Assembly (NCBI GenBank): GCA_005518185.1
Contig: RKSN01000003.1
Span: 310,001-374,000, forward strand
DNA length: 64,000 bases
Direction of reading: 5' to 3'
Origin: Chakrabartia godavariana
GTDB lineage: Bacteria; Pseudomonadota; Alphaproteobacteria; Sphingomonadales; Sphingomonadaceae
Shown here: positions 47,878 to 57,204 of the stretch, one piece after another
Numbering within the stretch: position 1 is the first letter of the stretch
Layout of the letters: each line of letters opens with the position of its first letter
Position numbers and translations under genes: made by a program
The notes under the pieces: model-generated
What the model saw: the letters and a program-made list of their open reading frames with translations, nothing else
What the model was told of the DNA's origin: nothing
Database searches by the model: none

Positions 47878-50424
47878 ATGGCCGATGATCTGCCCGCCCA
47901 AATGTCCCGCCTGTCGTTGCGTCTGAGACGCGACGCGAGCGGTGCGCTGGCCTGGTTCCGGACCAATTACGCCCAGCCCCGCTTCCGTCTGGTGGTCCGC
48001 ATCCTCGGGGTGCTGCTCCTCATCTATGCGCTGTTCTGGCTGGTCTTTGCCCGCAACCTGCCTTCGGCCGAAAAGCTGCTGACCTATCAGCCGCCGCTGC
48101 CCACCTATGTCCGCAGCATCGATGGCGAGCCGGTCCACAGCTATGCGCGCGAACGGCGCGTCGAGCTGCGCTATGACGAATATCCGCCGCTTCTCGTCCG
48201 CGCCTTTCTGGCCGCCGAAGACAAGACCTTCTTCGAACACGGCGGGATCGACATTCCCGGCCTGGTCGGCGCGGTGTTCGATTATGTCAGCAAGATCGGG
48301 TCGGGTGAGCGCGCGCGCGGCGGCTCCACGATCACGCAGCAGGTCGCGAAGAACCTTCTGCTCGGCAATGAATATTCGATCACGCGCAAGATCAAGGAAG
48401 CGATCCTTGCCCGCCGGATCGAGGCGGTGCTGACCAAGCAGCAGATCCTGGAGCTGTACCTCAACCAGATCCCGCTCGGCCGCAACAGCTTTGGCGTGCA
48501 GGCGGCGGCGCGTGCCTATTTCAACAAGGACGTGGCCGATCTGTCGCTCAACGAAATGGCGTTCCTCGCCATTCTGCCCAAGGCGCCCGAGACCTATGGC
48601 CGCGCCAAGAATGAGGCGCGTGCACTGGAACGGCGCGACTACGTCCTGCGCGAAATGCTGGACAATGAATTCATCACCAAGGCCCAGTATGACGCCGCGC
48701 ACACCGCGCCGCTCGGCATTCTGCCCCGCGCCGTCACGGCCTCCAACCTCAACATGGGCGGCTATTACCTGGAAGAGGTGCGCCGCGAACTGATCGGCCA
48801 GTTCGGCGAGAACGCCAAATCGGGCCCCTATTCGGTCTATGATGGCGGGCTGTGGGTGCGCACCTCGCTCAATCCCGATTATCAGCGCTATGCCGAACAG
48901 GCGCTGCGCGACGGGCTGGTGCGCTATGACAGCGGCAAGGGCTGGCGCGGCCCGATTGCGACGATCGACGCCGGTCCCGGCTGGGCGGGCCGCTTGGCCG
49001 CACAGAATATGGGCGCAGGCTATGCCGATTGGCGCATCGCTGTCGTCCTTGGGAAGGCCGGGGCCGCTGCACAGATCGGCTTTGCCGACGGCACGACGGG
49101 CGTCCTGCCCGCCTCGGGCGCAGTCATGCCCAAGCGCGGCACCGCGACCGCCGCCTTCAATGCGATGCAGGCGGGCGACATCATTGCCGTCAAGCGGGAG
49201 GGCAATGCCTATGTCCTTCGCAACATCCCCGAAATTTCGGGCGGCATGGTCGTCCAGGACCCGCACACCGGCCGCGTGCTTGCCATGCAGGGCGGTTTCG
49301 ACGTCCGGCTCGCCTCCTACAACCGCGCGACGCAGGCGCTGCGCCAGCCCGGCTCCTCGATCAAGCCGTTCGTCTATGCCGCCGCGCTCGACGGCGGGAT
49401 GACGCCGGCCGAGATCATCATCGACGGCCCGTTCTGCGTCTATCAGTCCGCCAAGCTCGGGCGGAAATGCTTCCGCAACTTCACCGGCGGCGGCTCCGGC
49501 CCGCACACGATGCGCTGGGGCCTGGAACAGTCGCGGAACCTGATGACGGTCCGCGCCGCCTCCCAGACCGGCATGGACCGCGTCGTGAAGATGGCCGCTG
49601 CCGTCGGCATCAGCGCACCGGGCCAGGTCTATCCGCCAGTTCTCTCAATCGCGCTCGGCGCGGGCGAGACCACAGTGCTACGCATGGTCAACGCCTATTC
49701 GATCCTCGCCTCCAACGGGCGGGAACGCACACCGACGCTCATCGATTTCGTGCAGGACCGGGACGGCAAGGTCCGGTTCCGTGCCGACAACCGCCGCTGC
49801 GAAGGCTGCAATGCGCCGGACTGGGACGGCAAGGCAATGCCGCGGCCACCCGCGCGCACCAAGCAGGTCATGGACCCGCTGACCGCCTATCAGGTCGTCC
49901 ACATGCTCGAAGGCGTCGTCCAGCGCGGCACCGCTGTCGGCCTGCGCGACATGAACCGCCCGCTGTTCGGCAAGACCGGCACAACGAGCGGCCCGACAAA
50001 CGTATGGTTCGTCGGCGGATCGCCGGACCTGATCGCGGGCGTCTATATGGGCTTTGACCAGCCGCGTTCGATGGGTGGCTATGCACAGGGCGGCACGCTC
50101 GCCGTGCCGATTTTCAAGGCCTTTGCGACCAAGGCCATGGCCGACATGCCGATCGTGCCATTCCGCGCGCCGCCGGGCATCCGCATGATCCGCATCGACC
50201 GCACCTCGGGCAAGCGCGTCTATGGTGCCTGGCCGACGAGCGATCCCAAAGCCGCCGTGATCTGGGAAGCCTTCAAGCCCGAAAGCGAACCGCGCCGGAC
50301 CATCCGCCGCGACGAGATCGAGAAAACCGAAAAGAAGGTCGAAAAAGCCGCGAACGCCAACGCTGGCAATGGCAGCCAGCGCGGCGACAGCGATTTCCTG
50401 CAGCGCGAAGGCGGGATTTACTAA
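47878..50424 (+). CDS. mrcA: Penicillin-binding protein 1A (bifunctional class A PBP)
   Basis: Peptidoglycan glycosyltransferase and transpeptidase anchored in the inner membrane. It has 848 residues, with one N-terminal span (LVVRILGVLLLIYALFWLVF). The GT51 domain contains FLAAEDKTFFEHGGID (catalytic Glu) and RGGSTITQQVAKNLLLG. An OB-like domain separates it from the transpeptidase. The active-site serine is in QPGSSIKPFVYAAALD (SxxK), then SRN in EQSRNLMTVRAA and KTG in FGKTGTTSGPTNVWFVG. A charged Lys/Glu C-terminal tail ends the protein. It is next to the amidase, so the two likely act together in wall growth and division. Confidence 0.96.
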   Translation: MADDLPAQMSRLSLRLRRDASGALAWFRTNYAQPRFRLVVRILGVLLLIYALFWLVFARNLPSAEKLLTYQPPLPTYVRSIDGEPVHSYARERRVELRYDEYPPLLVRAFLAAEDKTFFEHGGIDIPGLVGAVFDYVSKIGSGERARGGSTITQQVAKNLLLGNEYSITRKIKEAILARRIEAVLTKQQILELYLNQIPLGRNSFGVQAAARAYFNKDVADLSLNEMAFLAILPKAPETYGRAKNEARALERRDYVLREMLDNEFITKAQYDAAHTAPLGILPRAVTASNLNMGGYYLEEVRRELIGQFGENAKSGPYSVYDGGLWVRTSLNPDYQRYAEQALRDGLVRYDSGKGWRGPIATIDAGPGWAGRLAAQNMGAGYADWRIAVVLGKAGAAAQIGFADGTTGVLPASGAVMPKRGTATAAFNAMQAGDIIAVKREGNAYVLRNIPEISGGMVVQDPHTGRVLAMQGGFDVRLASYNRATQALRQPGSSIKPFVYAAALDGGMTPAEIIIDGPFCVYQSAKLGRKCFRNFTGGGSGPHTMRWGLEQSRNLMTVRAASQTGMDRVVKMAAAVGISAPGQVYPPVLSIALGAGETTVLRMVNAYSILASNGRERTPTLIDFVQDRDGKVRFRADNRRCEGCNAPDWDGKAMPRPPARTKQVMDPLTAYQVVHMLEGVVQRGTAVGLRDMNRPLFGKTGTTSGPTNVWFVGGSPDLIAGVYMGFDQPRSMGGYAQGGTLAVPIFKAFATKAMADMPIVPFRAPPGIRMIRIDRTSGKRVYGAWPTSDPKAAVIWEAFKPESEPRRTIRRDEIEKTEKKVEKAANANAGNGSQRGDSDFLQREGGIY

Positions 50425-50470
50425 CGCCCTCTTTTGCGCAAACTTACCCCGTTGAAATTGGAGAATTGAA

Positions 50471-51598
50471 ATGCGCGCTGAAGCGCAGTCCCACGTCGAT
50501 CAGATCAATCAGGCCGTCGCCCTGTTGCGGCGTTTCCTCGATTGGGATCGTGCCGTGAAACGGCTGGAAGACCTGAACGCCAAGGTCGAGGATCAGGCGC
50601 TCTGGAACGACCCCAAGGCCGCGCAGGAAGTCATGCGCGAACGCCGTCGTCTCGATGAAGCGATCAACGCCACGCTCAAGATCGAGCGTGAGCGCGACGA
50701 CACGGTCGAGCTGCTGGAAATGGCGGAAGAGGAAGGCGACACCGCGCTCGCCGACGAAGCCGTGGCGAGCCTTGGCGAACTCGCCGCACGTGCCGAAACC
50801 GACAAGGTTGCAGCACTTCTGGCCGGGGAAGCCGACGCCAACGATACCTATATCGAAATCAACGCCGGGGCCGGCGGGACGGAGAGCCAGGACTGGGCCG
50901 AAATGCTCCAGCGCATGTACACGCGCTGGGCCGAACGGCACAAAATGAAGGTCGAGCTGGTTGATTATCATGGCGGCGAACAGGCGGGCATCAAGTCCGC
51001 CACGCTGATGATCAAGGGCGAGAACGCCTATGGCTATGCCAAGACCGAAAGCGGCGTCCACCGGCTGGTCCGGATCAGCCCCTATGATTCGAACGCCCGC
51101 CGCCACACGAGCTTTTCGAGCGTCTGGGTCTATCCGGTCGTCGACGATGACATCGACATCGAAGTGAACGAAAGCGAACTGCGCATCGACACCTATCGCG
51201 CGTCGGGCGCGGGCGGTCAGCACGTCAACACGACCGACTCGGCGGTGCGCATCACGCACATCCCGACCGGCATCGTCGTGGCGTGCCAGAACCAGCGGTC
51301 GCAGCACAAGAACCGCGCCGAAGCCATGAAGCAGCTGAAGGCGCGCCTCTACGAAGCCGAGCTGCAAAAGCGCGAGGCCGAGGCCAGCGCCGTCAATGCG
51401 ACCAAGACCGATATCGGATGGGGCCACCAGATCCGGTCCTATGTGCTGCAGCCCTATCAGCTGGTGAAGGACCTGCGCACTGGCGTGACCTCCACTGCAC
51501 CGGGCGATGTGCTCGACGGTGATCTCGACAAGTTCATGGCCGCCGCGCTGTCGCAGCGCGTGACGGGCGAGAAGGTTGTCGTGGAGGATATCGACTGA
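50471..51598 (+). CDS. prfB: Peptide chain release factor 2
   Basis: Recognises UGA and UAA and triggers peptide release. It has 375 residues in one uninterrupted frame, so the programmed +1 frameshift found in many bacterial prfB genes is absent here; [11 protein letters not shown] occupies that position. The GGQ loop is [17 protein letters not shown]. The codon-reading tripeptide region reads [14 protein letters not shown], with SPY where E. coli has SPF. The C-terminal region [18 protein letters not shown] is typical. GGAGAATTG precedes the ATG. The methyltransferase gene begins 2 bp after the stop. Confidence 0.96.
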   Translation: MRAEAQSHVDQINQAVALLRRFLDWDRAVKRLEDLNAKVEDQALWNDPKAAQEVMRERRRLDEAINATLKIERERDDTVELLEMAEEEGDTALADEAVASLGELAARAETDKVAALLAGEADANDTYIEINAGAGGTESQDWAEMLQRMYTRWAERHKMKVELVDYHGGEQAGIKSATLMIKGENAYGYAKTESGVHRLVRISPYDSNARRHTSFSSVWVYPVVDDDIDIEVNESELRIDTYRASGAGGQHVNTTDSAVRITHIPTGIVVACQNQRSQHKNRAEAMKQLKARLYEAELQKREAEASAVNATKTDIGWGHQIRSYVLQPYQLVKDLRTGVTSTAPGDVLDGDLDKFMAAALSQRVTGEKVVVEDID

Positions 51599-51600
51599 TC

Positions 51601-52302
51601 ATGCGGCGCGCGCTTCTCCTTGCCGCACTCGCCCTTGCAGGATGCAATGGCGCGGCCAAGGAGAAGCCCGCTTTCCCGCCCGCCGACCGGCCCGTCGCGC
51701 CGATCGTCTCCAGCCGCTGGTCGAACGAGGAAACGCGCGACCGCGTCAACGAGGCGGACAAGATCATGGACCTGGCCGGGATCGATCCCGGCATGACCGT
51801 GGCCGATATCGGTGCGGGCGAAGGCTATTACACCATCCGCCTGTCGCAGCGCGTCGGGCATAAGGGGCGCGTGCTGGCGCAGGATATCGTGCCTGCGGTA
51901 CGGGACCGGCTGGCCGAGCGCGTCATCCGCGAACGGCTCGACAATGTCAGCGTGAAACTTGGCCAGCCGGGCGATCCGATGCTGCCGCACAAGAGCTTTG
52001 ACCGCGTCCTTCTGGTCCACATGTACCACGAGATTTCGGACCCATATCAGTTCCTGTGGAACCTGCATCCCGCGCTCAAGGCCGGGGGCCGGGTCATCAT
52101 CGTCGATGCCGACCGCGCCACGCAGGATCACGGCACGCCGCCGCTTCTCCTGCAATGCGAGATGGAGGCGGTCGGCTTCCGCCTTGTCGAATTCCAGCAG
52201 ACGGCCTTTGCCGGCGGCTATTTCGCGGCCTTTGATGCAGGTGCCAAACGACCTGCGCCTGCCGCGATCAAGCCCTGCGCGCTCGGTCGGCCCGCGCGCT
52301 GA
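51601..52302 (+). CDS. Predicted lipoprotein with class I SAM-methyltransferase domain
   Basis: A 233-residue protein with an N-terminal lipoprotein signal: MRRALLLAALALAGCNG, lipobox LALAGC with Cys15. A class I SAM-dependent methyltransferase fold follows. Motif I is TVADIGAGEGYYTIRL, then GRVLAQDIVP and FDRVLLVHMYHEISDPYQFL, and GGRVIIVDADRATQDHG. The fold looks intact, yet a lipoprotein would be periplasmic, where SAM is not expected. Homologous exported methyltransferase-like proteins do occur in proteobacteria; their substrate is not known to me. It starts 2 bp after prfB and is probably co-transcribed. Confidence 0.85.
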   Translation: MRRALLLAALALAGCNGAAKEKPAFPPADRPVAPIVSSRWSNEETRDRVNEADKIMDLAGIDPGMTVADIGAGEGYYTIRLSQRVGHKGRVLAQDIVPAVRDRLAERVIRERLDNVSVKLGQPGDPMLPHKSFDRVLLVHMYHEISDPYQFLWNLHPALKAGGRVIIVDADRATQDHGTPPLLLQCEMEAVGFRLVEFQQTAFAGGYFAAFDAGAKRPAPAAIKPCALGRPAR

Positions 52303-52306
52303 GCGA

Positions 52307-52699
52307 TCAGACCAACCCGCGCGCGCGAAAGCCCATAACGACCGCCCCGCCAAAGATGAGATGATCGATGAGCCGGATGTCGAGCGGCCGCAGCGCCGCG
52401 GCCAGCCGCCGCGTCATGTGCCGGTCGGCCGCACTCGGCGCGGGGTCGCCGCTGGGATGGTTGTGCGCCAGCATGAGCGCGGCCGCCTCCAGCCCCAGCG
52501 CCGTGCGCACGATCTGACGGACGGGAAAGCCGACCGCATCGTGTCGCCCCGCGGTCGAGACCTCGAGATCGAGGAGCGTTCCCGCCGTATCGAAATAAGC
52601 GATGGCCAGCCGTTCCTGCGCCGCCATCGCCAGATAGGGCGCAAACAGGGCGGCATAGGCAGGCTCCACGTCGCGCTGGAGAGGGAAGGCCAGATCCAT
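52307..52699 (-). CDS. Short RadC-like JAB/MPN-domain protein
   Basis: A 130-residue protein limited to the JAB/MPN metalloprotease-like domain of RadC (UPF0758), lacking the N-terminal helix-hairpin-helix part. The JAMM zinc motif is intact: [36 protein letters not shown] and [13 protein letters not shown] match RadC strands. The start is uncertain; the ATG at 52699 is used, with ATGs at 52732 and 52798 possible, none with a clear ribosome-binding site. It is oriented against its neighbours and its 3' end faces the methyltransferase gene with a 4-bp gap. RadC-type proteins have no established repair role. Confidence 0.8.
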   Translation of the reverse strand: MDLAFPLQRDVEPAYAALFAPYLAMAAQERLAIAYFDTAGTLLDLEVSTAGRHDAVGFPVRQIVRTALGLEAAALMLAHNHPSGDPAPSAADRHMTRRLAAALRPLDIRLIDHLIFGGAVVMGFRARGLV

Positions 52700-52835
52700 G
52701 ACGCCGGAAAATGCCGGGAAAACTGTGCCCATGCGAGGCGAACCCTGTCCGTTTCCGTCCAGAGTTGCGCGAAAACGGACCAGCCCTGCGATTTTCAATT
52801 GCGCCGACCGGCGGCGGCGCCATAAGCGTAAGCCG

Positions 52836-53630
52836 ATGCGCGCTTATCATGACCTCATGCAACGCATACTCGACCATGGGGTCGAACAGAAGGACCGGAC
52901 CGGCACCGGCACGCTGAGCGTCTTTGCCCACCAGATGCGTTTCGACCTGTCCGAAGGCTTCCCCCTCGTCACGACGAAGAGGCTGCACCTGCGCTCGATC
53001 ATCTATGAGCTGCTGTGGTTCCTGAAGGGCGACACCAACGTCCGCTGGCTCAATGACAACAAGGTGTCGATCTGGGACGAATGGGCCGATGAAAAGGGCG
53101 ACCTTGGCCCGGTCTACGGCAAGCAGTGGCGTCACTGGGAAACGGCGGACGGCACGGCGGTCGACCAGATTGCGGAGCTCGTCCAGCAGCTGAAGACCAA
53201 CCCCGCCTCGCGCCGCCAGATCGTCACCGCATGGAACCCCGGCGAGATCGGGCAGATGGCGCTCGCGCCGTGCCACTGCCTATTCCAGACATGGGTGGGC
53301 AATGGCAAGCTGTCTCTCCAGCTCTATCAGCGCAGCGCCGACGTGTTTCTGGGCGTGCCGTTCAACATCGCCTCTTATGCGCTTCTCACGCACATGCTCG
53401 CCGATCAGGCAGGGCTTGAGCCGGGCGAGTTCATCTGGACCGGCGGCGACTGCCATCTCTATTCCAACCATCTCGATCAGGCGCGGCTCCAGCTGTCCCG
53501 TGATCCGAAGCCACTCCCCAAACTCGTGATCAAGCGGACGCCCGACAGCATCGACGGCTATGCCTATGAGGACTTCGCCATCGAAGGTTATGACGCCCAT
53601 CCGCACATCGCAGCGCCGGTGGCGGTATGA
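52836..53630 (+). CDS. thyA: Thymidylate synthase
   Basis: Methylates dUMP to dTMP with methylene-tetrahydrofolate. Starting at [15 protein letters not shown] gives 264 residues, identical to E. coli ThyA length. The catalytic cysteine is Cys146 in [49 protein letters not shown] and [20 protein letters not shown] are conserved. The stop overlaps the folA start (ATGA). The pairing is functional: ThyA produces dihydrofolate, which FolA recycles. Confidence 0.97.
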   Translation: MRAYHDLMQRILDHGVEQKDRTGTGTLSVFAHQMRFDLSEGFPLVTTKRLHLRSIIYELLWFLKGDTNVRWLNDNKVSIWDEWADEKGDLGPVYGKQWRHWETADGTAVDQIAELVQQLKTNPASRRQIVTAWNPGEIGQMALAPCHCLFQTWVGNGKLSLQLYQRSADVFLGVPFNIASYALLTHMLADQAGLEPGEFIWTGGDCHLYSNHLDQARLQLSRDPKPLPKLVIKRTPDSIDGYAYEDFAIEGYDAHPHIAAPVAV

Positions 53631-54115
53631 ATCATCCCGAAATCGTCCTGATCGTCGCGCGTGCCGACAATGGCATCATCGGCGTTGACGGGCGGCTGCC
53701 CTGGCACCTGCCCGCCGATCTGCGCCATTTCAAGCAGCTGACACTGGGCGCGCCGATGATCATGGGGCGCAAGACCTTTGACAGCCTGCCCGGTCTTTTG
53801 CCCGACCGGCGGCATATCGTGCTGACGCGCAACACCGAATGGGCCGAGGATGGCGCCGAGGTGGCGCACAGTGTGGAGGAAGCGATGCGCATGGCCAATG
53901 CGCCGCACGTCTCCATCATCGGTGGTGCCGAGATCTACCACCTGTTCCTGCCCCATGCCGACCGGATCGAGCTGACCGAAGTTCATCTGGACGCAGCGGG
54001 CGACACAAAGCTGGACGCCTTCGGACCTGACTGGGCCGAAGTTGCGCGCGCCAGCCATGCGGCGGAGGGCGACCGCCCCGCCTTTGATTTCGTGACGCTC
54101 AAACGGAGGGGATGA
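53627..54115 (+). CDS. folA: Dihydrofolate reductase
   Basis: Reduces dihydrofolate to tetrahydrofolate with NADPH. It has 162 residues. The N-terminal [20 protein letters not shown] contains the Met20-like loop and the W of LPWHLP, and the active-site Asp follows in [22 protein letters not shown] and [10 protein letters not shown]-type glycine region ([20 protein letters not shown]) bind NADPH. The start is coupled to thyA and its stop overlaps the dipeptidase start (ATGA), with GGAGGGG in the coding end serving as ribosome-binding site for the next gene. Confidence 0.96.
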   Translation: MNHPEIVLIVARADNGIIGVDGRLPWHLPADLRHFKQLTLGAPMIMGRKTFDSLPGLLPDRRHIVLTRNTEWAEDGAEVAHSVEEAMRMANAPHVSIIGGAEIYHLFLPHADRIELTEVHLDAAGDTKLDAFGPDWAEVARASHAAEGDRPAFDFVTLKRRG

Positions 54116-55278
54116 TGCGTCGGATTGCTGGTGGTTTTGCGCTGCTGCTGCTCGTGGCAGTCGCAGCCTTTTTCCTGTTCGCGCCGAAACTGGCCGAAGA
54201 GTCGATGAACAAGGTCGTTCCGACCTCCCAAAAGATCAGCGCGCGGGCTGAGGCGCTCCACAAGACGCTGTTCATTGCCGACATGCACAGCGACACGCTG
54301 ATGTGGAAGCGCAGCCTGCTGGATCCCGCGATGCGCGGCCATGTCGATCTGCCCCGGCTGGAGGCGGGCCATGTCGGGCTGCAGGTCTTCTCCTCGGTCA
54401 CCAAGACGCCCAAGGGCCAGAATTACGACGCCAACCCGTCCGATACCGACAACATCACCGCACTCGCCATCGGGCAGATGCAGCCGCCGCGTACCTGGAC
54501 CTCGCTGCTCGAACGTTCGCTGTGGCACGCCGAGAAACTGAAGCGCGCCGAAGCCGACTCCAAGGGCGCGCTTCTGATCGTCCGCAGCGGCGCCGATCTC
54601 GATCGCCTCGTCCAGACGCGCGGCGCCAAGCCCGTGCCTGTCGGCGCGCTGCTGTCGATCGAAGGCCTCCAGAATCTGGAGGGCAAGCGCGCCAATCTCG
54701 ACGTCCTGTTCAAGGCCGGGTTCCGCATGGCGGGCTTTGCCCATTTCTTCGACAATGAAGTCGCGGGCTCGATGCACGGCATGAAGAAGGGCGGCCTCAC
54801 CCCGCTCGGCCGACAGGTGCTCGCCGACATGGAAGCCAAAGGCATGGTCGTCGACATCGCGCATTGCAGCCATCAATGCGTCGCGGAAATCCTCGCCGCC
54901 GCAAAGCGCCCTGTCGTCTCCAGCCATGGCGGCGTGCAGGCCACGTGCAAGGTCAACCGCAACCTGACCGATGACGAGATCCGGGGCGTCGCCCGCACCG
55001 GCGGCGTGATCGGTATCGGCTATTGGGACGCGGCGATCTGTTCCACCGACCCGCGCGCCATTGCCAAGGCGATGCGCCATGTCCGCGATCTGGTGGGCAT
55101 TGACCATGTCGGGCTCGGCTCCGACTTTGATGGCGCGACGACGACGCCGTTCGACACCGCGGGCCTCGCGCATGTCACGCAGGCGCTGATCGATGAGGGC
55201 TTTTCAGATGCCGACATTGCCAAGGTGATGGGCGGGAACGTGCTGCGTGTCCTGAAGGCGGTCTTGCCGCCGCGCTAA
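54112..55278 (+). CDS. Exported membrane dipeptidase (peptidase M19)
   Basis: A 388-residue zinc dipeptidase of the renal dipeptidase family. Two adjacent ATGs (54112 and 54115) can start it. An N-terminal span or signal (IAGGFALLLLVAVAAFFLFA) anchors or exports it. Zinc ligands: FIADMHSDTLMWKRS (HxD), the bridging Glu in LLSIEGLQNLEG, and the histidines in VVDIAHCSHQ and PVVSSHGGVQ. GIDHVGLGSDFDG is the conserved C-terminal region. Family members cut dipeptides, including those with D-residues. It sits in the thyA-folA-ribF-ileS-lspA transcript, though a metabolic link is not evident. Confidence 0.92.
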   Translation: MMRRIAGGFALLLLVAVAAFFLFAPKLAEESMNKVVPTSQKISARAEALHKTLFIADMHSDTLMWKRSLLDPAMRGHVDLPRLEAGHVGLQVFSSVTKTPKGQNYDANPSDTDNITALAIGQMQPPRTWTSLLERSLWHAEKLKRAEADSKGALLIVRSGADLDRLVQTRGAKPVPVGALLSIEGLQNLEGKRANLDVLFKAGFRMAGFAHFFDNEVAGSMHGMKKGGLTPLGRQVLADMEAKGMVVDIAHCSHQCVAEILAAAKRPVVSSHGGVQATCKVNRNLTDDEIRGVARTGGVIGIGYWDAAICSTDPRAIAKAMRHVRDLVGIDHVGLGSDFDGATTTPFDTAGLAHVTQALIDEGFSDADIAKVMGGNVLRVLKAVLPPR

Positions 55279-55300
55279 GGCGTTCCTATAGCCCGCCGCC

Positions 55301-56254
55301 ATGAAGCGACTGGATGGCAACGCCCCGATTGACGACGCCTTTCGCGGCGGCATCGTCGCGCTCGGCAATTTTGACGGCGTCCATGCCGGGCATCAGGCCG
55401 TCATCGGCACGGCCGTCGCCATGGCCCGCGCGCGTGGCGTGCCCGCACTTGTTGCCACCTTTGATCCACATCCCGTCCGCCATTTCGCGCCGGAAACGCC
55501 GCCCTTCCGGCTGACGACGCTCGACCAGCGGCAGCGCCATCTGGCCGAACTCGGCGTCGATGCAATGGTCGTCTTTCATTTTTCCGGCCTGCTCGCCGGG
55601 GTGAGCGCGGAAGATTTTGTAACCGACTGGCTGGGCGGCCATCTCGGCGCGACCGGCGTCGTGACCGGCGAGGACTTCACCTTTGGCAAGGGGCGCGGCG
55701 GCAATGTTGCCGTGCTGCGCGATCTGGCGGCGCGGCGCGGCATGGCGTGCGAAGCGGTCGGCCCCATCTGCGATGCCGACGGCCCGATTTCATCCAGCCG
55801 CATCCGCGACGCGCTGAAGGCCGGGGACTGCGCCACGGCCACCCGCCTGCTCACCCGCCCCTTTGCGGTGGAAGGCCGTGTCCAGCATGGCGACAAGAAC
55901 GGGCGCAAGCTCGGCTTTCCGACGGCCAATATCGACATGGCCCATTACTTGCGCCCGCTTTATGGTATCTATGCCGTGCGCGGTCATTTGCCCGATGGAC
56001 GCGTGGTCGATGGCGCAGCCAATCTTGGCATTCGTCCGACATTTGATCCGCCTAAAGAAATTCTGGAGCCCCATTTCTTTGATTTCAAAGAAGACCTTTA
56101 TGAACAGATCATAGAGGTGGCGTTTCATGCTTTCATACGTCCGGAGAAAAAGTTTGACACTCTGGATGAATTGATGGAGCAGATGGCCCGTGACTGTGAC
56201 ACGGCCAGGACCATTTTGACATCATGCGCATCGGGGCCCTTGTCCGCTGGCTGA
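55301..56254 (+). CDS. ribF: Bifunctional riboflavin kinase/FAD synthetase
   Basis: Converts riboflavin to FMN and FMN to FAD. It has 317 residues. The N-terminal nucleotidyltransferase domain has VALGNFDGVHAGHQAVI with the HxGH motif, TFDPHPVRHF, GEDFTFGKGRGGN and the ISSSRIRDALK stretch. The C-terminal kinase domain has GRVQHGDKNGRKLGFPTANI and a final helix FDTLDELMEQMARDCDTART. The last 70 or so codons drop to about 40% G+C (56041-56160), unlike the rest of the gene, though protein conservation continues. Its 3' end overlaps the next gene by 31 bp. Confidence 0.96.
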   Translation: MKRLDGNAPIDDAFRGGIVALGNFDGVHAGHQAVIGTAVAMARARGVPALVATFDPHPVRHFAPETPPFRLTTLDQRQRHLAELGVDAMVVFHFSGLLAGVSAEDFVTDWLGGHLGATGVVTGEDFTFGKGRGGNVAVLRDLAARRGMACEAVGPICDADGPISSSRIRDALKAGDCATATRLLTRPFAVEGRVQHGDKNGRKLGFPTANIDMAHYLRPLYGIYAVRGHLPDGRVVDGAANLGIRPTFDPPKEILEPHFFDFKEDLYEQIIEVAFHAFIRPEKKFDTLDELMEQMARDCDTARTILTSCASGPLSAG

Positions 56255-57021
56255 TTGCGCTCGGCATTATTTCCGTTTCCCTGATCAATGCTTCGTGGAT
56301 CGCGCCCGTACGGCGGGGCGCGCTGGAACTGATCGCCGCCGGGTCTTCGCGCGGCGTTGCGGCGACAGCGCGCTGCGACAGCACGACCATCTTCGGCGCG
56401 GTCGACCGGATGTTCATGGACCGCGCCGACCGGGTCGTCATGTCGGTTCGTCGGTCGGGCGAGACATTCCGCATCGTCCTGCCCGCGCTGGCCGCCTGCT
56501 TTGAGGATGCCTCAGCCGCGCCGACGCCCGAACGATTTGCCCGCCAATATCCGCTGCGCCGCTTCGTCTTTGACGTCGGTGCCGATGACCGCGCATTCCT
56601 CGCGCTGAAGGCGGGCTATGACGCCGCCGGACAGGCGCTGGGGCCCCGCCATGCGATCCTCGCGGCGGACGCTGTCGCCGCCCATGCGCGCGCCACCGCG
56701 CCCGGCATCTGGGCATTCGATCTGGAGGCGGCGAGGACCTGCCACAGCGACTATATGTGGCGCGGCTGGGCGGGGCTGATCCCGGCCTCCTGCGCGGGGC
56801 GGACCGTCCTCGTCCCGCTTGATGCGCAATGGTCAACCTGGGGCTGGCCCAACCGCTTTGCCACCCGCATGGGCGCGGCGGGAACGCGCATGATCCTGAC
56901 CGGCCCGGCCAAGTCCGGCGGGATCACTGCGGTCGAACAGATCCCGGACATCCCGCGCGACTATAAGGGGGCGTTGTGGGTGGCGGATATTGCGACGATC
57001 GGCCCGGCCCTGCGGGATTAG
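56224..57021 (+). CDS. Membrane-anchored or exported hypothetical protein
   Basis: Not confidently recognised. The 265-residue product has an N-terminal hydrophobic segment (LVRWLIALGIISVSLINASW) and a mostly periplasmic body. It has no clear catalytic motif. The C-terminal half (YMWRGWAGLIPASCAGRTVL, WGWPNRFATRMGAAGTRMIL, GALWVADIATIGPAL) recalls the last strands of glycerophosphodiester phosphodiesterase-like barrels, but the N-terminal His-Arg-Gly of active members is not seen, so an inactive relative is only a possibility. Normal codon use and a 31-bp overlap with ribF support a real gene. A REP-like pair separates it from ileS. Confidence 0.7.
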   Translation: MRIGALVRWLIALGIISVSLINASWIAPVRRGALELIAAGSSRGVAATARCDSTTIFGAVDRMFMDRADRVVMSVRRSGETFRIVLPALAACFEDASAAPTPERFARQYPLRRFVFDVGADDRAFLALKAGYDAAGQALGPRHAILAADAVAAHARATAPGIWAFDLEAARTCHSDYMWRGWAGLIPASCAGRTVLVPLDAQWSTWGWPNRFATRMGAAGTRMILTGPAKSGGITAVEQIPDIPRDYKGALWVADIATIGPALRD

Positions 57022-57055
57022 GAGTGTCCTCCACCCGGGGCGCCGCCACCCCAAT

Positions 57056-57128
57056 CCGTTTGTGTCGAGCGACGTCGAGACACGCGGGTGCGCACTGAGG
57101 TCCCTCGACTTCGCTCGGGACGAACGGA
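57056..57128. repeat. REP-like inverted pair in the ileS leader
   Basis: Two hairpins at 57062-57083 and 57100-57121 face each other around a GTGCGCAC centre (57088-57095), and both are flanked by CCGTTYGT. Stem/loop of the first: GTGTC-GAGCGACGTCGA-GACAC; the second, on the other strand: GTCCC-GAGCGAAGTCGA-GGGAC. Two stem pairs differ but still pair. The remaining 183-bp gap upstream of ileS shows no other feature; the element ends about 76 bp before the ATG. Confidence 0.82.
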
Positions 57129-57204
57129 AAGGCCGGACCCTGCAGGACTTGAGTTGGCCGAAAGGCTTTATTTGCGGGCGCGCATCCCGTAAGGCCCGCC
57201 GGTC

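Noticed and set aside
50471-50620. Programmed +1 frameshift in prfB
   Set aside because: The frame is continuous and no in-frame TGA or slippery CTTTGA occurs at the usual place.
51080-51125. SPY instead of SPF in the codon-reading loop of RF2 as a sign of altered stop-codon use
   Set aside because: I recall SPY in other alphaproteobacterial RF2 proteins, and genes in this window use TGA, TAA and TAG normally.
57022-57204. T-box or other tRNA-sensing riboswitch upstream of ileS
   Set aside because: No T-box sequence, specifier loop or terminator with T-run is seen; the structure is explained by the REP-like pair, and T-boxes are not expected in this group.
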